A stretch of 27,805 bases of DNA from JBEBXQ01 sp040391535 (GTDB lineage Bacteria > Bacteroidota > Bacteroidia > Cytophagales > Spirosomataceae): contig JBEBXQ010000058.1 in the NCBI GenBank assembly GCA_040391535.1, positions 1 through 27,805 of the forward strand, read 5' to 3'. The translations under genes and the position numbers were made by a program. Under the pieces are notes generated by a model. The model saw nothing but the letters and a program-made list of their open reading frames with translations, made no database searches and had not been told where the DNA came from. Of this stretch, positions 1-9,800 are shown one piece after another. Position 1 is the first letter of the stretch. Every line of letters begins with the position of its first letter.

Positions 1-59
1 CGTTTTCCGGTTTTTAATCATTTCTGAACTCTGCTGTTTCCTGCTAAATTGTTTCTGTA

Positions 60-1121
60 ATGGACGTATTTGAAAAACCTGTTAAGCTCCCGTTTTCCAA
101 ACGGACGATCACATTGAAATATGCGCTGGTTCATGCTGCTTACTGGATACTGATCACAGGATTTTTTATTTACGAAAAGCGATACCTTATTTACAAGGCC
201 AGTATGCCCTATTTTGTCATTTGTGTGATCGGCAGAATTTCACTTCTCATCCTGATCGCCTATCTCAACCTTCAGTATTTCCTGCCCAACTACCTTCTCA
301 GGAAGCGGTATCTGCGCTATGGTGCCGCTGTAGTTCTTTCAGTACTGGGGTATCTGCTGACTCAAAGCTTATTTGATTACTATCTTTATGGTTTTGTGAT
401 AGGCCCGCTGCGCAACAGCAACTGGGTGGAAACACTGTCATACAATTTTTTCAGTACACTCTGGTACCTGGCACTGATGCTCGCCCTGAAGCTCAGCATT
501 GACTGGTATGAGCAGCAACGCATAGTACAGGAAATCACAGTCAAAAAGTTAGAGGCCGAAGTCAGTTTTCTCAGATCTCAGATCAATCCTCATTTTTTAT
601 TTAATGTACTTAATAATCTTTATGCATTAACCCTCAAAAAATCGGATCTGGCACCGGATGTTGTCCTGAAGCTATCAGCTATGATGGAATATATGCTCTA
701 CGACAGTGACGATAGCAAGGTATTGCTGCAAAAGGAAATCAGTTCACTTAACAATTATATTGAACTGGAGAATCTGCGGCTGGATAACCGTTCAAATATA
801 CGGCTCAACATAACGGGAGCTGTCAACGGCCAGGAAATTGCTCCGCTTCTTCTTTTGCCTGTTATTGAAAATGCATTCAAGCACGGCGTGAGTAAACAGA
901 CGGATCATGCGTGGATGCACTGCAAATTAAATATTGACAAAAATACACTGAGGTTACAGGTTGAGAACAGCAAACCTGTGTCATCGCCGGAAAACAATAA
1001 AGGAGGTATAGGACTGAAGAATCTGAAAAAACGGCTCGAATTACTTTATCCCGATCGCCACAAGCTTCAGATACAGGATAACGAAAACACATTTCTGGTG
1101 AAGCTTGAAATTGAGCTGTAG
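60..1121 (+). CDS. LytS-type sensor histidine kinase (His_kinase family)
   Basis: Membrane sensor kinase of 353 residues. The amino-terminal half has about four hydrophobic segments (roughly residues 22-38, 52-70, 88-108, 127-146) with no recognisable periplasmic sensor domain. A short coiled linker (150-172) follows, then the His_kinase block LRSQINPHFLFNVLNNLYAL, with H178 as the expected phospho-acceptor. The ATP-binding part shows the N box PVIENAFKHG (267-276) and the G box GGIGLKNL (315-322). This is the family that pairs with LytTR response regulators, and such a regulator begins 75 bases downstream, so the two are very probably co-transcribed and act together. What the kinase senses cannot be read from the sequence. 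The ATG at 60 gives a normal family length; nothing upstream in the window argues for another start. Confidence 0.95.
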   Translation: MDVFEKPVKLPFSKRTITLKYALVHAAYWILITGFFIYEKRYLIYKASMPYFVICVIGRISLLILIAYLNLQYFLPNYLLRKRYLRYGAAVVLSVLGYLLTQSLFDYYLYGFVIGPLRNSNWVETLSYNFFSTLWYLALMLALKLSIDWYEQQRIVQEITVKKLEAEVSFLRSQINPHFLFNVLNNLYALTLKKSDLAPDVVLKLSAMMEYMLYDSDDSKVLLQKEISSLNNYIELENLRLDNRSNIRLNITGAVNGQEIAPLLLLPVIENAFKHGVSKQTDHAWMHCKLNIDKNTLRLQVENSKPVSSPENNKGGIGLKNLKKRLELLYPDRHKLQIQDNENTFLVKLEIEL

Positions 1122-1196
1122 GTTAATAACCGTATCTGAATAATTACAGAAGTTGATTCCTCAGGTATATTTTAAGCGTACAGAAAACTGATTTTT

Positions 1197-1904
1197 ATGT
1201 TGAAATGTGTCATAATTGATGATGAGCCATTGGCCAGGGAAGTGATCGAAGGCTATCTGACAAAACTGGATGCAGGGCATTCCGTCGTTCAGTTCGGCAA
1301 TGCCCGTACTGCTCTGGATTATATGGAAAACCATGGCAGTGATGTTCTTTTTCTGGATATTGAAATGCCGGAAATGTCAGGCATTGAATTTTTAAAAGCC
1401 CTTAGCCATCCGCCACTCACTATTTTTACTACGGCTTACCGAAATTATGCTTTTGAAGGGTATGAACTGGGTGTCATTGACTTTTTACTGAAACCAGTCC
1501 CCTACGACCGTTTTGTACAAGCCATCGAAAAGGTACAGGATTTCCTGAAACTCAAAGCTGAGAACTTAAAACTGGAGAATAGCCATGCAGACCACAACTC
1601 CGGTTCCGTTTTTGTAAAAAGCGGTCTTCAGCGGATAAAGCTGCAGTTTGATGAAGTTACACACATCCAGGGGCTGAAAGACTATGCGATCATTTTTACC
1701 TCTGACCAGAAAATCGTTGTTAAAGGGACTGTTAAAGCTATGCTGGAAATTTTTCCCGGGACCGACTTTATACGGGTACATAAATCGTTCATCGTGGCTA
1801 TTCCCAAAATCAGGCAGATTGAAAAAAACAGAATTTTATTAAACGGGTACCAGGTTCCGATCGGAAGAAGCTACAGGAGCGAACTGGAGAAATTGCTGAA
1901 ATAA
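1197..1904 (+). CDS. LytTR family response regulator
   Basis: Cytoplasmic DNA-binding response regulator of 235 residues. The receiver domain (about 1-120) has the acidic pair D8/D9, the phospho-acceptor D54 in LFLDIEMPEMSG, T78/T79 and the conserved K99. The carboxy-terminal LytTR domain (about 136-234) contains the typical FIRVHKSFIV block (191-200). It lies directly behind the sensor kinase gene and should be its partner. Regulators of this type bind pairs of short direct repeats near target promoters; the targets are not obvious here. No terminator-like hairpin is visible after the stop codon. Confidence 0.95.
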   Translation: MLKCVIIDDEPLAREVIEGYLTKLDAGHSVVQFGNARTALDYMENHGSDVLFLDIEMPEMSGIEFLKALSHPPLTIFTTAYRNYAFEGYELGVIDFLLKPVPYDRFVQAIEKVQDFLKLKAENLKLENSHADHNSGSVFVKSGLQRIKLQFDEVTHIQGLKDYAIIFTSDQKIVVKGTVKAMLEIFPGTDFIRVHKSFIVAIPKIRQIEKNRILLNGYQVPIGRSYRSELEKLLK

Positions 1905-2094
1905 GGCTGAGCCATAGAAAAACCGGTATGATACAATAATATAAAATCAAAAGCAGTACTGAATTACACAAGTTTTCAAATAAATTTCAGTAGCGATACC
2001 TATTAACTTATACAATTAATCTATAAAATTTTGCCGTACTATCGGCACTCATATCATAATTTAACTGTCTGAATTTCATTACAAATGAATAAAA

Positions 2095-2131
2095 AACTTC
2101 TATTATAAGTTAATATTTTCTAATAGAAGTT
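2095..2131. promoter_or_regulatory. Perfect 11-bp inverted repeat upstream of the hybrid regulator gene
   Basis: AACTTCTATTA at 2095-2105 is repeated as its exact reverse complement TAATAGAAGTT at 2121-2131, separated by 15 bases. The dyad ends 52 bases before the ATG of the hybrid two-component gene. It is AT-rich with no following T run, so an operator or control element is more likely than a terminator. The rest of the 279-base gap (1905-2183) is AT-rich and shows nothing else I can name. Confidence 0.5.
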
Positions 2132-2183
2132 CTATATTGCCGCCTCCTCTGCACATAGTCAACGTTTTGCAGAGAAAAAATTT

Positions 2184-5100
2184 ATGAATTATTATAGGAC
2201 ACCCATCCGAATTGGCCTTATTTTACCTGATAATCTAAGCAATTCCGTTAAATCTGCTATCCTTTTCAATATTCTCCTGACGGTAATTCTTCCGTTTTAT
2301 TTGTCGTGCCTTACACTTTCTGCACAGCCTTTTCAACTTCCCGAACCAGAACACATTACCGACCGGCAAGGATTGCCGCAGGCATTTGTATCTTCCATTG
2401 TCCAGGATGAAAAGGGATTTATATGGATGGCCACACTGGATGGATTCTGCCGCTATGATGGCAATCGTTTCAAGGTTTTTCAGCCACAGACCAGTGATTC
2501 TACCGGCTTGTCCGGACCTGATGTAGTGGGTGTACAAACAGATCATAACGGTAAGCTTCTGATCGTAACCCAGGAACACCTGGATCTTTTTGACCTTCAA
2601 AGTGAGACATTCCTTAATCTTTCACAACAACCCTTTTACAAAGAATACTTTAAGAAGTTGCCGACAGTAGTATATCCCGATCGCCGTCAGCGTATCTGGT
2701 TGTCAAATCATGAAGGATTGTCAGTAATAGATCTTAAAACCAGTCATGTGAGAACTTACCGGCATCAGCAAGGAAACCCGCAAACCCTGAGTAATGATTG
2801 GGTCAATGCTATTGTAGAAGATCACAAAGGAACGATATGGGTGGGAACGAAAGAAGGACTCAATAAATTAGACGAAAAAACAGGAAGTTTCACACAGTAT
2901 CTCTCGCTTCCTGATGTGCCAGGCACTCTCCCCGACAACGACATAACAGGCCTTTATCCACAACCTGACGGGCAACTTTTTATTGTATCTCCTGAACATG
3001 TTGCGCTTTTGGAACCCGATTCAGAACGAATAAAATCATACCGGATAAAGCCCTTGCAGATCTCAGAAAACAATAAAAGACAGACAAGAGTACCCATTGC
3101 TGCCGACAGCAAAGGCAACCTGTTTTTTTCTCAATATGAAAATCTGTACCGCTTCAATGAAGGAGAGGGTGTCACAGGCATTATATCCAAAAAGTCTATC
3201 GCTACCGGTATTATTGGTATACATATTGACCGGTCAGATGTACTTTGGGTAGGTACATCCGGTTCAGGGGTTTATAAATATAACCTGAAAGCCACTGCAT
3301 TTTACACACATGCCTATATACGCAACTTTCATTCAGATTTACTGAAAAATATAACCGGATTACCTGAGGATCAGCTCCCCTTTTTCTCTCCGGCGACCTC
3401 ATCCTATTACTTCCGTTATACGCTTGACGGACTAAGCAGAGTATGGTTCAATGTAGGGAGTTCACCCTTTCATTATATCGACCCGACAACAAAAAAGATA
3501 ACAAAAGTGCCACTTCCGGTTTCATTCAGGAACGAGTATCCGTCCACTCCGGTGCCATTGGCTACTGATCCTGAAGGGCATGTCTGGGTTTTGTATGATT
3601 CCCTGGCTATGTGGTATGATGACTCAGGTAAAAAATGGCAAATATTTCCACATCTGATTGAGCTTTCCAGCTCTGAAGATGAACCCGTCAGAGCCTGGAA
3701 TCAAACACATATCATTGAGTTTGTAATCGATCAGACCTATTTATGGATTGCAACAGACAAGGAAGGACTCTATCGTGTAGACCGGCAAACCGGAGCGACT
3801 AAACATTTTTCCAGCACCCCCCGTGATAAGGCTTCCATTAGTAGTGATTTATTGTTTTGCCTTTTTGATGATCCGGATGATCCGGATATCTTATGGATCG
3901 GGACCTTCGGAGCTGGTTTGTGCAGATTCAGCAAAAGCACCGGTGAGTCTATGGTATTCAATACGGATAATGGTTTACCCAATAATGTTATCTATGCTGC
4001 CATTCCGGATCAGGAAGGAAATATCTGGATTGCAACCAACCGTGGTCTGTGCAGAATGAACCGGAAAACATTTAAAAAAAGGTTGTTTACCTCAGAGGAT
4101 GGTTTACTTGCTGAGGAATTTAACCGGTTTCATTTTATTCAGCAGCCTGATGGCAGGATATCACTGGGTGGCCTGACGGGAATTACTTCCTTTTACCCGA
4201 ATGAAATCATCGATGATGCCTATCAGCCAGAGGTTGAAATTACAGGTATGCTGGTCAATAATGTTGCTTTGGAAGCCCGTCAATCGTCTATGAGCGACTC
4301 CCTTACTTTTCAGCAACTCAAGGAAATTCACCTGAAATATAACCAGAATTCGCTGAAAGTAGAATTTGCCGGACTCCAGTATAATAGTTACAAAAACCTG
4401 AAATATCGCTACAAGCTGGAAGGACAGGATAAAGACTGGATAAATCCGGAACGCGGAGAAGCGCTTTATACCAATCTTTCTCCCGGTAAGTATACCCTGA
4501 AACTGAATACCTCCAATACTGCAGGTGTATGGAGTCCTTATATCAGGAACTTATCGGTTATCATCTCACCCCCCTGGTGGGCAAGCTGGTGGGCGTATAT
4601 GATTTATACCCTGATAGCGGTATATATAGGATATGTCCTGATCCGCCTTTATCTCAAAGAAAAAGAAACCCAGCAGCTGCATGCACTCGATGAGTTAAAA
4701 ACACGTTTTTTTTCCAATATTACACATGATTTCCGGACACCACTTACTCTTATCCTGGGACCGGCCCAACAATTGAGATCTTCTTTAAACGTTGAAAAAA
4801 AGACATCCGGTAACTTTCGGCACATTGATACCATTGAACGGAATGCCCTTCAGTTACTGCAACTGGTCAACCAACTGCTGGATTTATCTAAAGCAGAATC
4901 CAAAGCATTAGAGGTGGAAACCGTAAGAGGAAACCTGATTCGTTTTATCACACAACTGTTAGCTTCTTTTCAGGCGCATGCTGCCCAAAAGCAAATTGCG
5001 CTATCGTTTCATCCTACCATCGTAACGGATAAAAGTGAATATTTCTTCGACCCGGGAAAACTGGAACGAATCCTCTATAACCTTATTTCTAATGCCCTGA

Positions 5101-6233
5101 AGTTCACAGAAGAAGGCGGAAAAGTAGAAATTTATCTGACTACAGCAGAAAGCGGAATATTAGTAACCATTGCTGATACCGGCTGTGGAATTCCGGCCAA
5201 AAAGCTGCCCCATATTTTCAACAGGTTTTATCAGGTAAATGATACCAGGCACTTCCATCAGCAGGGCTCAGGAATCGGACTTTCACTTGTCAAAGAATTG
5301 GTGGATTTACAGGGTGGCCGTATCAATGTATCAAGCACTGTAGATGTGGGCACCACTTTTGATCTTTACCTGCCATACGCTCTTGTTAAAACAGAGGACA
5401 CAGCACAGCCTGACCCCACCGCGCCACAAACCTGTCTTCTGAACGGCCGGCAGCATGAAACACCTTTCCAGACGGTTCAGATCCTCATAGTGGAAGATAA
5501 TCAGGAACTGGCAGCATTCATTGCTGACTGCTTGCCGGCCACTTATACGGTTTCTATGGCCAAAAACGGAGAAGAAGCTTTTGAAGAGGCGCTTCATACC
5601 CTTCCCGATCTGATCATCAGTGATGTCATGATGCCGGTGATGGATGGTTTTACTTTTTGCAGAATGATCAAAGAAGACATCAGAACATCACACATTCCTG
5701 TCATACTGCTCACAGCAAAAATATCGCATGAAAGTAAAATTACCGGCCTGACCTTTGGCGCAGATGAATACCTGACCAAACCGTTTCATCCGGAAGAGCT
5801 CCAGCTCCGTGTGCAAAATGTCCTGGAACACCAGAAACGGCAAAGAGACTGGATACAATCGCAGCTCATGCTGCCCGATACGGAGATCATCAGGCTGGAT
5901 TCAGGTGAAAAAATGAATCCGTTTCTGAAAAAACTGTTCAGCTTACTGGAAAACCACCTTGATAATGCTTCATTTGGCATAGAAGACATTGCTACCGATT
6001 TAGGCATGAGCAGAATGACGCTCTTCCGCAAAGTAAAAACGCTCACCGGCTACTCCACCAGTGACCTGATCCGGAATTACCGGCTGAACCGTGCCACGGA
6101 ACTCCTCAAAGAAGGGGTTACTATTTCTGAAACGGCCTACAAAGTCGGATTTAACAGTCTGGCATATTTCAGTAAATGCTTCAGGGATGTCTATCAAATG
6201 ACCCCATCAGAGTTCATTCAGAAACAAGGGTAG
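2184..6233 (+). CDS. Hybrid two-component system protein (HTCS): propeller sensor, kinase, receiver, AraC regulator
   Basis: A complete one-protein signalling system of 1349 residues. An N-terminal hydrophobic signal (about 26-47) is followed by a periplasmic two-propeller sensor made of Reg_prop repeats, recognisable by recurring IWxGTxxGL-type motifs (for example 79-90, 218-226, 354-363, 519-530, 570-580, 613-623). A Y_Y_Y domain (about 715-795) and one membrane helix (about 799-822) come next. The cytoplasmic part has HisKA with H848 in FFSNITHDFRTPL, an HATPase with N box (966-974) and G boxes (998-1003, 1028-1034), a receiver with D1147 in ISDVMMPVMDG and K1199, and an AraC-type double helix-turn-helix (about 1262-1345). 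In Bacteroidota such proteins normally switch on polysaccharide-use genes next to them. Here no SusC/SusD pair is present; the next gene is a large T9SS-exported protein. The ligand is unknown. Confidence 0.97.
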   Translation: MNYYRTPIRIGLILPDNLSNSVKSAILFNILLTVILPFYLSCLTLSAQPFQLPEPEHITDRQGLPQAFVSSIVQDEKGFIWMATLDGFCRYDGNRFKVFQPQTSDSTGLSGPDVVGVQTDHNGKLLIVTQEHLDLFDLQSETFLNLSQQPFYKEYFKKLPTVVYPDRRQRIWLSNHEGLSVIDLKTSHVRTYRHQQGNPQTLSNDWVNAIVEDHKGTIWVGTKEGLNKLDEKTGSFTQYLSLPDVPGTLPDNDITGLYPQPDGQLFIVSPEHVALLEPDSERIKSYRIKPLQISENNKRQTRVPIAADSKGNLFFSQYENLYRFNEGEGVTGIISKKSIATGIIGIHIDRSDVLWVGTSGSGVYKYNLKATAFYTHAYIRNFHSDLLKNITGLPEDQLPFFSPATSSYYFRYTLDGLSRVWFNVGSSPFHYIDPTTKKITKVPLPVSFRNEYPSTPVPLATDPEGHVWVLYDSLAMWYDDSGKKWQIFPHLIELSSSEDEPVRAWNQTHIIEFVIDQTYLWIATDKEGLYRVDRQTGATKHFSSTPRDKASISSDLLFCLFDDPDDPDILWIGTFGAGLCRFSKSTGESMVFNTDNGLPNNVIYAAIPDQEGNIWIATNRGLCRMNRKTFKKRLFTSEDGLLAEEFNRFHFIQQPDGRISLGGLTGITSFYPNEIIDDAYQPEVEITGMLVNNVALEARQSSMSDSLTFQQLKEIHLKYNQNSLKVEFAGLQYNSYKNLKYRYKLEGQDKDWINPERGEALYTNLSPGKYTLKLNTSNTAGVWSPYIRNLSVIISPPWWASWWAYMIYTLIAVYIGYVLIRLYLKEKETQQLHALDELKTRFFSNITHDFRTPLTLILGPAQQLRSSLNVEKKTSGNFRHIDTIERNALQLLQLVNQLLDLSKAESKALEVETVRGNLIRFITQLLASFQAHAAQKQIALSFHPTIVTDKSEYFFDPGKLERILYNLISNALKFTEEGGKVEIYLTTAESGILVTIADTGCGIPAKKLPHIFNRFYQVNDTRHFHQQGSGIGLSLVKELVDLQGGRINVSSTVDVGTTFDLYLPYALVKTEDTAQPDPTAPQTCLLNGRQHETPFQTVQILIVEDNQELAAFIADCLPATYTVSMAKNGEEAFEEALHTLPDLIISDVMMPVMDGFTFCRMIKEDIRTSHIPVILLTAKISHESKITGLTFGADEYLTKPFHPEELQLRVQNVLEHQKRQRDWIQSQLMLPDTEIIRLDSGEKMNPFLKKLFSLLENHLDNASFGIEDIATDLGMSRMTLFRKVKTLTGYSTSDLIRNYRLNRATELLKEGVTISETAYKVGFNSLAYFSKCFRDVYQMTPSEFIQKQG

Positions 6234-6841
6234 TTCAGCTCTTCCCGATTGATTTCTTTTTATAGTCATCTGTTCAGATAACTACACTCTCTGCATGCCA
6301 TTTATGTTTTATAAAAATTGATCAAATATGTAATGATAATTACAAAAACAATTATTTGATTTTCTATTAATTAACTTCATAAAATGCTACAAAACAGATT
6401 TTTGATACGAGATTGATAGAATTTGTTACATCATTGATAACATAGGGATCTACTAAAGACTGATTTTTGTCGGGACTTTTCTATTACCTGATAACCTCTT
6501 CATTACCGGGCATTTTTTGATTCAGATTGCTCGCCAGGAAAAACTTCGAATGATTAAGAATAAACTCACACAAAACACAGCGATCATAGCTCAACTTATT
6601 TCTATAATTAAACCCTTTCTTATATATAAATAATTGCATTTGTGTTTACAATAAACTCTAAATATGCCTATGTAAAACTGCTAATCAACGTAATCAAAAA
6701 CATTAAAGAAAGCCATAAAAACGGATTCTGATAAATCAGTATTTGTTTCACGAAACCAATGAGCTCTGAACGCTCAGATAATAATCTGTAATCCTGGTAT
6801 TAAAATGACTTTAACAAAATTTATTAATCTATAAACAGAAA
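6234..6841. other. 608-base AT-rich gap between the hybrid regulator and the T9SS protein gene
   Basis: No credible coding frame on either strand. It is AT-rich throughout and presumably carries the promoter of the large downstream gene and any binding site of the AraC domain, but I find no exact Bacteroidota -7 motif (TAnnTTTG). The one structured element is the nested palindrome at 6321-6360. Confidence 0.5.
6321..6360. repeat. Nested AT-rich palindrome downstream of the hybrid regulator gene
   Basis: Outer arms ATCAAATA (6321-6328) and TATTTGAT (6353-6360) are perfect complements. Inside them TGTAAT (6329-6334) and ATTACA (6339-6344) form a second perfect stem with loop GATA. It lies 87 bases after the stop of the hybrid regulator. 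It could act as a weak terminator or as a dyad protein site; it has no GC-rich stem. Confidence 0.4.
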
Positions 6842-9800
6842 ATGTTGACAAAAAAAATACGACAACTAGGGGCCCTATTGATCCTGTATCTTGGCCTCAC
6901 CCCCTTACTTTTTGCACAGGAATCCATCGGTTTGGAATGGCTCAAGGGGATTCAGGGAGACAATACCGTAACCCCTACGGCGCTCACAAGAGACAATCAG
7001 GGGAACCTGCTGATTACAGGTGGGTTTAGAGGAACGGCCGACTTTGACCCGGGGCCCGGTAACTACCCACTGACGTCTAATTCCAACAATAATTTCTTTA
7101 TCCTCAAGCTGGGTCCCTCCGGTAATTTTATCTGGGCCAAAGCAATTCCACCAACATTAGAGTTTGGGGTAGTAGGAATGACAATCGGACAAGGAATTGC
7201 TACAGATGCAACCGGGAACGTATTTATTACCGGACAATTTACAGGTATTGTAGATTTTGACCCAGGACCAGGAACTCATGTCATGACAACTCCGAGTGTT
7301 AGTGATTCACATATTTTTATCCAGAAACTGAGCCCTGATGGAAACTTTCTCTGGGCTAAAAGCATGGGTGCAGATGATATTTCAAGTGATGGCAGGGGTA
7401 TTCAGGTTGATGAAGCAGGTAATGTCTATTCAACCGGGCTCTTCAGGGGGTCAGTTGATTTTGATCCGGGATCCGGTACCTTTCTGATGGAATCAAAAGA
7501 CACTGGTGTAGATGCCCCTACTACCTACATCCAGAAACTGAATGCCCAGGGGAATTTTGTATGGGCCAGAAGTATGTGGACAAGTGAAGGAAACGCCATC
7601 AGTCTGGATGCAGCCGGTAATATCTATACGACAGGGGCGTTTCAAGGGACGGTTGATTTTGATCCGGGCACGGGTACCTATAACCTTATTCAGGAAGGTG
7701 GTACAGTCAACACTTATGTCCAGAAGCTGAATCCCGACGGAAATTTTGTATGGGCCAATAGTATTAAAGGTGATGAATCAAGGGGTCGTGGTATCGTTGT
7801 TGACGCCAGTCAAAACCTATTGATCACCGGTTCTTTCAGCGGAACAGCGGACTTCGATCCCGGAGCCGGTGTCAGTAATCTCAGCGGAGGCCCTGGTTTT
7901 GTTCAGAAACTGAACACAAACGGGAATTTTATTTTTGCCACTGCTTTACCGATAGCAGGTTCAGGCATTGATACAGATGCGGGCGGTATATATGTAACTG
8001 GTGGTAATGTTGTACAAAAACTGGATGTAAACGGTAACCCTGAATGGCAAAAAAGCCTGAATGGCGCCAACAGCACTTCAGCAGTTAAAGTGGACAGTGA
8101 TGGCAATGTGTACGCAACCGGATCTAACTATAGTCCGATTACAGGTAACGGCGCCTGCTCCAATATACTCCCCGCCGGTGGATTTATTGTCAAATTGAAT
8201 GAAGATGTATTTCCTGAAGGCTTTGCTATCTCTGCCAATACCCTGGAGCCCCGCGAACAGACCACCTGTGTACTTGGGATTCCCGGTGTCATTTTTGGTA
8301 CCGATGTACAGATCACCGCACCTGCCGGAGAGTCACGTCCACTTCATTATCAATGGCAGACAGGCACCTCGGCAAACGGTCCCTGGACAGATATGCCCGG
8401 TGAGATTTTCAAGGACCTGCAACCTCTGTCGGGGAATGAAACACGCTGGTACCGTCGTCAGGTAAAGGCTGTATCGGCTTTTTGTGAGCTGCAACTGCTG
8501 AATAACTCCGCCGTAGCAACCGTGGAAGTGAATAGTCTGATTGCACCTGTTGCCAATGCCGACGGCCCCCAATGGTATGTCTGTGATAACAATAATACGG
8601 TTACACTTAATGGCTCTGCCACCAACGGGGACGGCAACTATTCCTATGTCTGGTATCAGGGTAGTAATGTGTATGGAACACAGGTAGGGACTGTTGCAGA
8701 TTTTACAACACCTGCCATTACTTCAGCTACTACCTATACCCTGAAGGTGACAGACGGGCAAGGCTGTGTGGATATTGAACAGGTTACTATTGTGCCTGTT
8801 GTTGCAGCTGCCGGTGCTGATAAATCGCTCTGTCAGGGCGAACAGGGCGTACAAATCGGGATGCCTCCCATTGCTGGTGCAAATGCTGCTTATTCATGGG
8901 AAGTTGTATCAGGTACTGCAGGAAGCCTGAGCTGTACCACCTGTCCGCAGCCGGTGGCTACACCGTCAGCTGAAACACAATATCAGCTGACAGTTACTAT
9001 AACCCAGAAAGACAATACCGTCTGCTCCAGCACAAGTACAGTGTGGGTACGGCCTGTGAATGCTCCCAACGACCTGACAGATTTCGCCGGAACCGATAAA
9101 ACGATTTGTCAGAATGAAACCGTGGTGCTTGGCGGAGCCAGTGCAGGTACAGGATATACCTACACATGGTCAACCGGCCAGTACCTGAGCAATGCTTCTG
9201 ATTATGCCCCGACGTTTAACGCAGGTACAGCACATGTACTCTGCCCGATCACCTATACGGTATCGGCCACCAAAGATGGCTGTACATTTACAGATGAAGT
9301 AAAAGTGTCAGTGATTGAATCGGATATTGATTTTGCAGACGACACCAAATGCGGGCCGCGCTGGGTGCGCTCAAGAGAGGTAGTCAACTATAATTGTAAC
9401 GAAGCAACCTATGCCTGGAGCGTAGTGAGTGGTACCGGCAGTATTCTGGCAACCCGTAACAATAATCAGGAAGCATTTCTGATCAGTACAGATGGTAACA
9501 CGGTTTTCAGACGTACAGTCACACTTAACGGTGTTTCCTGCAGCGCTGACATAGAAATACTGCCATGTGATGATGGTCAGGTCTGTGAGTTTGAACTCAT
9601 TACGTTATCCGGACAGGGATGCCCGAAGGTATTTGATGAATTTGCAGAATTGAAAGTGGGGACCAAATACATTAACCCTAACGCCTATGACTTCCAGTGG
9701 AGCCCATCCAACATGGTGGACAACGATACCGCTAAAATCGTAACCATTACCAGTAATGGCCAGTTTACGTTGTCTGTCACATTAACGAATAAACTTGACC

